Source of the DNA: JBGPBY01 sp041481485
GTDB lineage: Bacteria > Acidobacteriota > Terriglobia > 20CM-2-55-15
Length of the DNA stretch: 37,118 nt
Direction of reading: 5' to 3'
NCBI GenBank assembly: GCA_041481485.1
Contig: JBGPBY010000005.1
Span: forward strand, 1 to 37,118
Part shown: in pieces, positions 30,305 through 37,118 of the stretch
How the letters are laid out: the number at the start of each line of letters is the position of its first letter
How positions within the stretch are numbered: position 1 is the stretch's first letter
Notes under the pieces: model-generated
What the model saw: the letters and a program-made list of their open reading frames with translations, nothing else
What the model was told of the DNA's origin: nothing
The model's database searches: none
Program-made: the position numbers and the translations under genes

Positions 30305-33300
30305 ATGAAGCATTTCCATGTACGCGGAATACTGGTGCTGGCGTTTTCGCTATGTTTTTCACAGCTTAATGGCCAGTCCACGAACGGCTCGATCGGCGGA
30401 ACGATCGCCGACGTCACGCAGGCGGTTCTGCCCGGCGTGACGGTTACTGCCACCAACGTCGACACGGGCGTCGCTGCGACTTCCTTAACTAATGACACCG
30501 GGGCGTATAGCTTTCCCAATCTTCTGCCGGGGCAATACAAGGTCACCGCCGAGTTTGCTTCCTTCCGGACCGAAACGAAAATCAATATCGAGATCGGCAA
30601 CGGCCAGCAGCTTCGCTTGAACTTTGTAATGAGACCCGCGGGAGGGCAGCAGTCGGTGGAAGTCACCGCCGCCGATACATTAATTTCGACTTCCAGTGCA
30701 TCCGTTGCGGGAGTGCTGAACGAGCAGCGGGTTCGCGAACTTCCCACTATCGGCAACAACGCAATGGATCTTTTTTCGACCCAGCCGGGTATCGTGTCGG
30801 GATTCAGCGGCACTGCCGGGCAGGCGCGCTCGGAAGCGAGCTACGAAACTTCGATTAGCGGCCTGAACGTAATGGGCAGCGTCAATGTGACGCGCGATGG
30901 AATCAACAACAGCGCGTCTGCAAACTCAAACCTGGCCGGCTTTCAGGCGGCCACGGTTTTGAGTCCCGACATGGTTGGAGAACTGCGCGTGATCATTTCA
31001 CCCGTGGATGCGGAGATGGGACGAGGAAACGCCCAGATGCAGGTCCTCACCCGTTCGGGAACCAATAAATATCGAGGCAGCGCCGTATGGACTCTCCAGA
31101 ACTCCGCGTTGAACTCGAAAACATGGCAAGAGAACAGCACTGGAATTCCTCCCAGCGCTCAGCCCGGCTGGTTCAACACGCATCAATACACGCTTAGCTA
31201 CGGAGGCCCGATTAAGAAGAATAAGACATTCTTCTTCGTGCTGTGGGACCAGGTGCTGGACTGGCAGCGTACCAACGTCTTATCCACGGTACTGAGTCCG
31301 TGCGCGCGCAACGGCGTATTCCGGTTCTTCGACAACGTCATAAACGGCAATGCCGCGATTCCGAACAGCTCCACTCAGGCGCGGTCTGTTGACGCGGCCG
31401 GGAATCCGGTTTCGAATCTCGGTCCACTACGTTACGCCAGCGTGTTCGGACCGCTGCCGGCGAACTTGCCATCGGCCAACGCGGATTGTTCCAACATTGC
31501 TGCCCTCGTGACGCACGGCGCGCCGTGGGATCCGAACCGTACCGATTTCGATTCGACCGGATACGTCAAAAAACTCGTGAATCCGAACTTCATGCCTGTC
31601 CCGAATCGCTGGGATGTGGGCGATGGCTTGAATACCGCGGGCTTCACGTGGGTTCGCAGAGTTCGCGGGAATGGCGATCTGGGAGGCGTGTCTTTTCAGG
31701 GGACGGACCAGCTGAATCGGCGTCAGATCAACGGAAAGATCGATCACAACTTCAACGCGCGGCACAAGGCGGCCTTCGGTTACACATACGAATATACATA
31801 TAGCGAAGGACAGAACGTTCAGTTGGGACTGCCGGCGTATCCGAACAGCGCTCCAGCGTCGAAAGCGTATCGGCGTCCGCACGTTTTCACGACAAACTTC
31901 ACTTCGACCTTAACGCCGAACATGGTCAACGAGGCGAGAGTGGGACTGCGCCGCACCGCGAATGAATCGGTGCCTCAAACGAGCGACAGTCTGAAAGACT
32001 TCTTCTTTAATGTGAACGGCTATTCCGTTCTTCCCCGAATCGGTTCCGGCACGGCTCTCGGCGCGACCAGCACGATGCCGTTTCAGAACACCGTATTCAA
32101 CTACTTTACTCCCTCTCGTAACTCAGCACCTTTCTGGACGTATGGCGATACATTGAGCTGGACCAAAGGAAAGCACTCATTCAAATTCGGAGGCGAAGTT
32201 CGACGTAACAGTGCAACCACTTCGGACCTCGGCGAAGGTTCAAATGCCAATCCGATAGCGACGGGACGGACCGAGACAGACACGCTGTTTGCCCAGGTCT
32301 CAGGCATCGCCAGCACCACGCAGTACATGACGGGCGTTTCCACAGTGCTGACCGGCACCGCGACAACTGGCAATGTTATCGCGATGCGCCAATTGCTGAG
32401 TTTCCTCTCCGGGTCCATTGGCAACGTTACACAAAACTTCTACCAGAATTCATCGCAAGACCTGAAATGGCTGGATATCAAAAGTTCGTCCTATCGGCAG
32501 CGGACGACACGGCAGAACGAGTTCAGTTTCTTTGCGAAAGACGATTGGAAAGTTCTCACAAATCTGACGCTCAACCTCGGCGCGCGTTTCGATTACTACG
32601 GAGTTCCGTGGGAAGTGAACGGGGTGACTGCGGGCCTCGTTGGTGGCAGTGGCGCGGCCTTCGGGTATTCTGGACGATCATTTAACGACTGGATGGCTCC
32701 CGGCCAGCGCGGAGATCTGACAAGTTTCGAATTCATCGGTCCAAATTCGCCGCATCCCGGCAGAACCCTTTTCCCGAAGGATTGGAATAATGTCGGGCCG
32801 GCGGTAGGGTTTGCATGGCAGCCTCCCTGGTTCGGCGAGGGCAAGACTGCCGTACGCGGTGGATACCAGGTCACCTATCAGACTCGGACAACGCTGGGCG
32901 CAGCCGCCGTGCCTGAACCGGCAACTACGAGCTGGAGCGGAACACTGGCGGATAATGCCGGCAGGCCTGCATATTTGGATCTCGCAAGCTTGCAGGCTTC
33001 GGGTTCGTCGCTGATTCCCGTGTTCATCCCGGTGTCTCCCGATCGTCCTTTGCAGCCCATTCCGCTCACGCGCAGCCAGGCGCTGACGGTTTTCGATCCG
33101 AATCTGGTGACGCCCTATGTTCAGAATCTCACTCTCTCCGTTACGCGGTCTCTGTCATCTAACTTTACTCTGGACGTGCGCTATGTTGGCACTCTGGCGC
33201 GAAAGCAGTTCTACGGCACGCTTTTCAATCTCAACATTCCAAACTTCCGCAGCAACGGCTTGAAAGACGCTTTTGACCTTGTGCGGGCGGGCGGCGAGTC

Positions 33301-34510
33301 CGACCTTTTGAACAACATTTTCAAAGGCCAGACCGTCGGCGGGCAGGTGTTCAACGGTACGAACGCAGGCGCGCAGATGCGAGCCAGTACGACCTTCGCC
33401 AATAATCTGGCCAACGGCAATTACGCGGGTTTGGCAAACTCTCTGAACACGCTTTCCACCAGTGCGTGCAGCGCGAACTCTTCCGTCGTCGGTCAGTCGG
33501 GAAGCGTGCTCCGCTGCAACGGATTTCCGGAGAATTTTGTTGTCGCCAATCCACAGTTCAGCACCGTTACCTATAACACCAATCTGGGCAGCAACAATTA
33601 TCATTCGCTGCAGGCGGAACTCAGCATGAAGCCTGTACACGGTGTCGGCTTCCAGGCGACCTACACGTGGAGCAAGAATCTTGGAATCCAGAATTGCTGC
33701 ACAGGTCCCTCAAACGGCGGGCAATCCGGGAACTATGTTGGATTGACCGATCCGCTGAATCGCAACCTCGACTACACGCTGACCGGAGACGATCGCACTC
33801 ATATCTTAAAAACGAACGGCACGTTCGAGCTGCCCATTGGACCGAACAAATTGCTGCTCGGAAACTCGTCGGGGCCGCTTGCTCGCGTAACTGAAGGTTG
33901 GAAGCTCGGCTGGATTTTCAATCTCGTGAGCGGACCGGCATTGGATATTCAGGCGGCCAATATGTTATATGGCAACGGCGTACCGGATATCGTTGGCCCA
34001 TTTCCGCTTGATAAAGCCGACGTGCGCTGGGGACAAGATGCCGGCACATACACCGGCGGAAATTATTTCCCGGCCGGCGAATTGCGAATCGCCAAAGATC
34101 CGCAGTGCGTGAACACGAGCATCGTGGCGGCAAGCCTCGCGGCCAATTGCAATCTCGCGGCTGTATACGATGCGACGACCGGACAGCCTCTACTCGTAAA
34201 CCCGCTGCCGGGCAAACAGGGCACTCTGGGAAGGCGTGTGCTGCGCGGAGTAACTGTCCCGACCTTCGACATGAATGTGGCCAAATCATTCCGCATTCAA
34301 GAATCGAAGAGCGTCCAGTTACGAATCGATGCCAGCAACGTTCTCAATCATTCGGTTCCGAATACTCCGCAATTGAGCCTGGCGCCCTCGGCAGCGACTA
34401 ACGCATTGAACACCAGTTTCGGCCAGATTTTAAACGCTACAGGTTTTTCGACTATCGGCGCGAAGACGGGTTATCGAAGGGTTCAGGCCGTGCTTCGCTT
34501 CAGTTTTTAG
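30305..34510 (+). CDS. TonB-dependent receptor with N-terminal carboxypeptidase-regulatory-like domain
   Basis: 1401 aa, outer membrane, with AAAAAAGGAAG ahead of the ATG. Signal peptide about 1-24. Residues 25-108 form a beta-sandwich of the carboxypeptidase-regulatory-like type ('GSIGGTIADVTQAVLPGVTVTATNVDTGVAATSLTNDTGAYSFPNLLPGQYKVTAE'). A plug-like region (about 115-260) and a large beta-barrel follow, ending in LRFSF with the terminal Phe typical of outer-membrane barrels. This is the Oar-like receptor type very common in Acidobacteriota. It probably imports or binds a large or organic substrate using TonB energy. The amidohydrolase gene starts one base after its stop, so the two are coupled. 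Confidence 0.95.
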   Translation: MKHFHVRGILVLAFSLCFSQLNGQSTNGSIGGTIADVTQAVLPGVTVTATNVDTGVAATSLTNDTGAYSFPNLLPGQYKVTAEFASFRTETKINIEIGNGQQLRLNFVMRPAGGQQSVEVTAADTLISTSSASVAGVLNEQRVRELPTIGNNAMDLFSTQPGIVSGFSGTAGQARSEASYETSISGLNVMGSVNVTRDGINNSASANSNLAGFQAATVLSPDMVGELRVIISPVDAEMGRGNAQMQVLTRSGTNKYRGSAVWTLQNSALNSKTWQENSTGIPPSAQPGWFNTHQYTLSYGGPIKKNKTFFFVLWDQVLDWQRTNVLSTVLSPCARNGVFRFFDNVINGNAAIPNSSTQARSVDAAGNPVSNLGPLRYASVFGPLPANLPSANADCSNIAALVTHGAPWDPNRTDFDSTGYVKKLVNPNFMPVPNRWDVGDGLNTAGFTWVRRVRGNGDLGGVSFQGTDQLNRRQINGKIDHNFNARHKAAFGYTYEYTYSEGQNVQLGLPAYPNSAPASKAYRRPHVFTTNFTSTLTPNMVNEARVGLRRTANESVPQTSDSLKDFFFNVNGYSVLPRIGSGTALGATSTMPFQNTVFNYFTPSRNSAPFWTYGDTLSWTKGKHSFKFGGEVRRNSATTSDLGEGSNANPIATGRTETDTLFAQVSGIASTTQYMTGVSTVLTGTATTGNVIAMRQLLSFLSGSIGNVTQNFYQNSSQDLKWLDIKSSSYRQRTTRQNEFSFFAKDDWKVLTNLTLNLGARFDYYGVPWEVNGVTAGLVGGSGAAFGYSGRSFNDWMAPGQRGDLTSFEFIGPNSPHPGRTLFPKDWNNVGPAVGFAWQPPWFGEGKTAVRGGYQVTYQTRTTLGAAAVPEPATTSWSGTLADNAGRPAYLDLASLQASGSSLIPVFIPVSPDRPLQPIPLTRSQALTVFDPNLVTPYVQNLTLSVTRSLSSNFTLDVRYVGTLARKQFYGTLFNLNIPNFRSNGLKDAFDLVRAGGESDLLNNIFKGQTVGGQVFNGTNAGAQMRASTTFANNLANGNYAGLANSLNTLSTSACSANSSVVGQSGSVLRCNGFPENFVVANPQFSTVTYNTNLGSNNYHSLQAELSMKPVHGVGFQATYTWSKNLGIQNCCTGPSNGGQSGNYVGLTDPLNRNLDYTLTGDDRTHILKTNGTFELPIGPNKLLLGNSSGPLARVTEGWKLGWIFNLVSGPALDIQAANMLYGNGVPDIVGPFPLDKADVRWGQDAGTYTGGNYFPAGELRIAKDPQCVNTSIVAASLAANCNLAAVYDATTGQPLLVNPLPGKQGTLGRRVLRGVTVPTFDMNVAKSFRIQESKSVQLRIDASNVLNHSVPNTPQLSLAPSAATNALNTSFGQILNATGFSTIGAKTGYRRVQAVLRFSF

Positions 34511-34511
34511 G

Positions 34512-36377
34512 ATGCGGAGATTTCTCAAAGGGCACATTCTGTGTGCAGCGGTGCTCTTCGCCGTCGCGCCGTGGTTTCACGCTGCCTTCTCTCAAGCGCT
34601 TCAACCTGCCGTCGTGATCATTGATGGGGGTGTGTTAATCGACGGAAATGGCGGCCCCCCCGTTCGTGATGTTCAGATTGTGATTCAAGGCAATCGCATT
34701 ACGGGTATCGGACGGAAGGGCCAGAACTTCCAGCCCGGCGCGCAAGTCATCAACGCGGACGGCAAATTCATTCTTCCCGGCCTCTGGGATGCGCTCGACA
34801 ACTTCGTCTGGAATCAAGGCGAGCTTCTGCTCAACAACGGCGTCACGTCCTTCATCGGCATCGGCGATATGGGTGAAGTCGGGGTCGCGTATGCCGAAGG
34901 TGTCAAACGCGGCAAAATCCGTGGCCCACGTCCATTCGATTGGCCAGTCCACTTTGTTGGCACCGGCGCCGCCGTGCCAGGCGGCGGCAACCGGACTGGT
35001 TTGGAATCTCCTTTTCAATCTCCCCATGTGCTGAACGGGCCGGACGAAGCGCATGAATGGGTGAAGCGGCTTTTGGCCCTGGGAGCATCCGGCATCTCGT
35101 TTCAAAACGGGGCTGTCGCGCAGGAAATATTCAGGGCTGCCGTCGAAACGGCAAATGCAGCAGGCAAGCCAGTTGGGATTCGCGCCGGAGGCGCCCGAGG
35201 GGACATCGGAGTTCGGGAGGCTGCGGCAATGGGGGCGGGATTCATTCCGCGATCCAATGGAGCAGCCGCTGCCGTGACTTCCGCAGGCGAGGGCGCGGAC
35301 GAGCTTCAGCAGTGGGCCGAAATGGATGAGGCAAAAGCAAAAGACCTCATCCGAATTCTGGTGGAAAGAAAGACGGCGCTTGTCCCTGCTTTCATTCAAA
35401 AGGCTCCTGGACTCCCCACCGGCTGGAGCAGGTTCGAATTGCAGGCTCGCCGCATGTTTTCCGATCCGGCCCTCATGGCGTACTACCCGCAGGCTCGCGC
35501 TCAAGCGCTAATTGCCAACTACGTGGATCCGCCAAACGCTCGGCCGAACGCGCTTGCCGTCGCTTCGAAGGGATATCAAAACGCTCTGCGGTTCCATCGC
35601 CTGTTGGTAGAAGCGGGTGGACGCGTGTTGATCGGCACAGACGGCGGAAACTTTTCTTTACCGGGGCTCGGAGTTCATCACGAAATTCAGGTCTTCAGCG
35701 AAGATATGAAACTGCCTGCGATGCAGATTCTTCAGGCCGCGACAAAATGGCCGGCTGAAACAATGCACGTGGATAAGGAAGTCGGCACGATCGAAGTCGC
35801 GAAACTCGCAGACTTGCTGATCGTTGATGAAGACCCCCTGGTGAATATTGCCAATCTTCAGAAGATTGCTTTCGTCATAGCAGACGGGAAAGTACAACCA
35901 AGAGGATTTCAACCGTGGTATTGGAGTCCGTTCGGTGGCGAAGGGCCGATCACCATTCCGGTGGTTGATGATCTGGATTGGGCTAATATGCTTCGCGGCC
36001 AGCGCGGCGCGCGTGGGGCAGGCGGACGAGGTGGCGGCGTCGGACGTCCGCAACCGACCATCGAAACGATTGACTCTGGCCGTCGCGACTATCCCGATCC
36101 GGACTTCTCGAAGACCGTGGTTAAGGAAGGCAGTCCAACGCTGCAAATCAAAGTCACCGGCATTGGCTATTTCCAGCGATCGGTGGTTTACTTCAACAAC
36201 ATTCCGGTTCCGACACGATTCGTCAATGCCAATGAACTGCAGGCGCAGGTCGACGAAAGTTTGCTGCGTTCGCCGGGACGCTACGCGCTCGTGGTGAGAA
36301 ACGCCGGCGCCGCCGACCCTCAGAAACTCGGCGACGGCTCGTCGAACCGCGGCTGGCTGATTGTGGGATACAGATGA
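34512..36377 (+). CDS. Amidohydrolase-like protein with altered metal site and C-terminal IPT/TIG-like domain
   Basis: 621 aa with a signal peptide (about 1-28). The fold is amidohydrolase: 'VVIIDGGVLIDGNGGPPVRDVQIVIQGNRITGIG', 'VINADGKFILPGLWDAL', 'GTDGG' (retained Asp), and the closing 'GTIEVAKLADLLIVDEDPLVNIANLQKIAFVIADGKV'. The usual 'PGLID.H.H' is PGLWDALDN, so both metal-ligand His (positions 95 and 97) are Leu and Asn. The barrel segment where further His are expected reads 'VGIRAGG..GDIGVREAAAMGAGFIPRSNG'. Residues about 530-620 form an IPT/TIG-like beta-sandwich after an RGARGAGGRGG linker. Catalysis by the usual metal mechanism seems unlikely. It lies in one operon with the TonB receptor and an MBL hydrolase. 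Confidence 0.85.
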   Translation: MRRFLKGHILCAAVLFAVAPWFHAAFSQALQPAVVIIDGGVLIDGNGGPPVRDVQIVIQGNRITGIGRKGQNFQPGAQVINADGKFILPGLWDALDNFVWNQGELLLNNGVTSFIGIGDMGEVGVAYAEGVKRGKIRGPRPFDWPVHFVGTGAAVPGGGNRTGLESPFQSPHVLNGPDEAHEWVKRLLALGASGISFQNGAVAQEIFRAAVETANAAGKPVGIRAGGARGDIGVREAAAMGAGFIPRSNGAAAAVTSAGEGADELQQWAEMDEAKAKDLIRILVERKTALVPAFIQKAPGLPTGWSRFELQARRMFSDPALMAYYPQARAQALIANYVDPPNARPNALAVASKGYQNALRFHRLLVEAGGRVLIGTDGGNFSLPGLGVHHEIQVFSEDMKLPAMQILQAATKWPAETMHVDKEVGTIEVAKLADLLIVDEDPLVNIANLQKIAFVIADGKVQPRGFQPWYWSPFGGEGPITIPVVDDLDWANMLRGQRGARGAGGRGGGVGRPQPTIETIDSGRRDYPDPDFSKTVVKEGSPTLQIKVTGIGYFQRSVVYFNNIPVPTRFVNANELQAQVDESLLRSPGRYALVVRNAGAADPQKLGDGSSNRGWLIVGYR

Positions 36378-36393
36378 TGCTGAAGGAGGGCTT

Positions 36394-37118
36394 GTGACCA
36401 GGACTTTCATTATTGGACTTCAGTGTCTGATACTTTCGACCGCCGTTTCGCTCTATGCACAACGCGGTGCGCCTCAAGCGCCGCGGCCGGATAACGGACA
36501 GTCGCTTGCGCACATCAATGCGGCAAAAAAGCTTGCGGCTGACGATTCGTTTCTCGCGAATCCGAACAATTTTTTCTGCGTAGCAGGGAATGCGCGCGCA
36601 CAAAACAACAATGCTCCGGATCTGGATGCGGTGAGACTTTTCGACAATGTGTACGCCGTCGGGAATTCGGAGACGACAGTTTATGCGGTGACGTCGTCCG
36701 AAGGGATCGTGCTGCTGGACGCCGGATTCGAAGACAAGGCCGAACCGGTGCTGGTTCCACAGTTGCAAAAAATGGGGCTCGATCCCGCCAGGGTCAAATA
36801 CATTCTGTTGGGCCACGGTCACGCGGATCATTTCGGCGGCGCAAAATATTTCCAGGATAAGTACGGGACGAAGATTGCAGCCACCGCCGCCGATTGGGAT
36901 TTGATCAACGCCCCGGCTCGAGGAGGAGCAGGAGGAGGAGCGAAACCGGCCAAAGATGTAGTGCTTGCTGAAGGGCAGCCGTTCAAATTCGGCGATCTCA
37001 CTATCACGCCGATCGAGATTCCGGGACACACGCCAGGTTCGCTCGCCTTCATTTTCCCCGTAAAGGACAAAGGCCAGACTCACACGGCGGGATTGTTTGG
37101 CGGCACGGTGCTGACGAC
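36394..37118 (+). CDS. Secreted MBL-fold hydrolase, subclass B3-like, partial
   Basis: Starts with GTG at 36394 (AAGGAGGG directly ahead), 16 bases after the amidohydrolase stop, and runs off the window after about 241 codons. Signal peptide 'TRTFIIGLQCLILSTAVSLYAQ'. The domain has 'VRLFDNVYAVGNSETTVYAVTSSEGIVLLDAGFED', the intact ligand motif H141-G-H143-A-D145-H146, 'FGGAKYFQDKYGTKIAATAADWDLI', a Gly/Ala-rich linker (ARGGAGGGAKP), and H212 in 'IPGHTPGS'. This matches subclass B3-like beta-lactamase-fold hydrolases (for example GOB/THIN-B relatives and secreted lactonase-like proteins). Activity on beta-lactams cannot be inferred. Third gene of the receptor operon. Confidence 0.85.
   Translation, partial: MTRTFIIGLQCLILSTAVSLYAQRGAPQAPRPDNGQSLAHINAAKKLAADDSFLANPNNFFCVAGNARAQNNNAPDLDAVRLFDNVYAVGNSETTVYAVTSSEGIVLLDAGFEDKAEPVLVPQLQKMGLDPARVKYILLGHGHADHFGGAKYFQDKYGTKIAATAADWDLINAPARGGAGGGAKPAKDVVLAEGQPFKFGDLTITPIEIPGHTPGSLAFIFPVKDKGQTHTAGLFGGTVLT

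Overview
The window looks like a chromosomal segment of an acidobacterium (Acidobacteriota; Solibacter- or Vicinamibacteria-like). This is inferred from gene content: a 1401-aa TonB-dependent receptor with an N-terminal carboxypeptidase-regulatory-like domain, several DUF6152 proteins each followed by a larger secreted partner, PQQ dehydrogenase plus cytochrome c, clustered serine esterases, and many secreted proteins with Gly/Ala/Pro/Arg-rich linkers. No tRNA, rRNA, CRISPR array, intact transposase or phage gene was seen. Almost every protein has a signal peptide, lipobox or Tat signal, so this is mainly a periplasmic/outer-membrane catabolic region.

Layout. 1-650: no intact gene, but a tail-like remnant of a quinoprotein on the minus strand. 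652-2962: first DUF6152/partner pair, a remnant of a metallo-beta-lactamase (MBL) fold gene, and an intact MBL hydrolase. 2973-5799 (minus): PQQ dehydrogenase-cytochrome c preceded by an NTF2/SnoaL-like lipoprotein. 5948-6625: Tat-exported DsrE-like protein. 6859-14547 (minus): methyltransferase, three type-B carboxylesterases with a frameshifted MFS transporter remnant between the first two, and a SnoaL-like secreted protein. 14682-15155: cupin-like protein. 15173-17476: a palindromic repeat pair, a C-terminally shortened hsdM with a possible hsdR tail behind it, and an M28 peptidase remnant. 17570-19456: second DUF6152 module with two partners. 19795-24905: a clear promoter, then ceramidase-like, SGNH, two alpha/beta hydrolases and a DUF3237 protein, with a cluster of palindromic repeats inside. 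24957: LysR regulator. 25936-37118: third and fourth DUF6152 modules, a partner gene broken by one in-frame TGA, a partner-MBL fusion lacking most metal ligands, the TonB receptor, an amidohydrolase lacking its HxH, and an MBL hydrolase running off the window.

The genes read as an uptake-and-oxidation toolkit: the receptor imports an unknown ligand, secreted esterases/hydrolases and MBL enzymes process it, and the quinoprotein oxidises alcohols. The least described part is the DUF6152 module, present four times. In all four copies the predicted signal-peptidase cut leaves His-His at the mature N-terminus, with an NPH motif 28-29 residues later. That suggests, as a hypothesis only, a copper-binding secreted protein. 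The window is also rich in gene decay: five small remnants plus a nonsense-interrupted gene.
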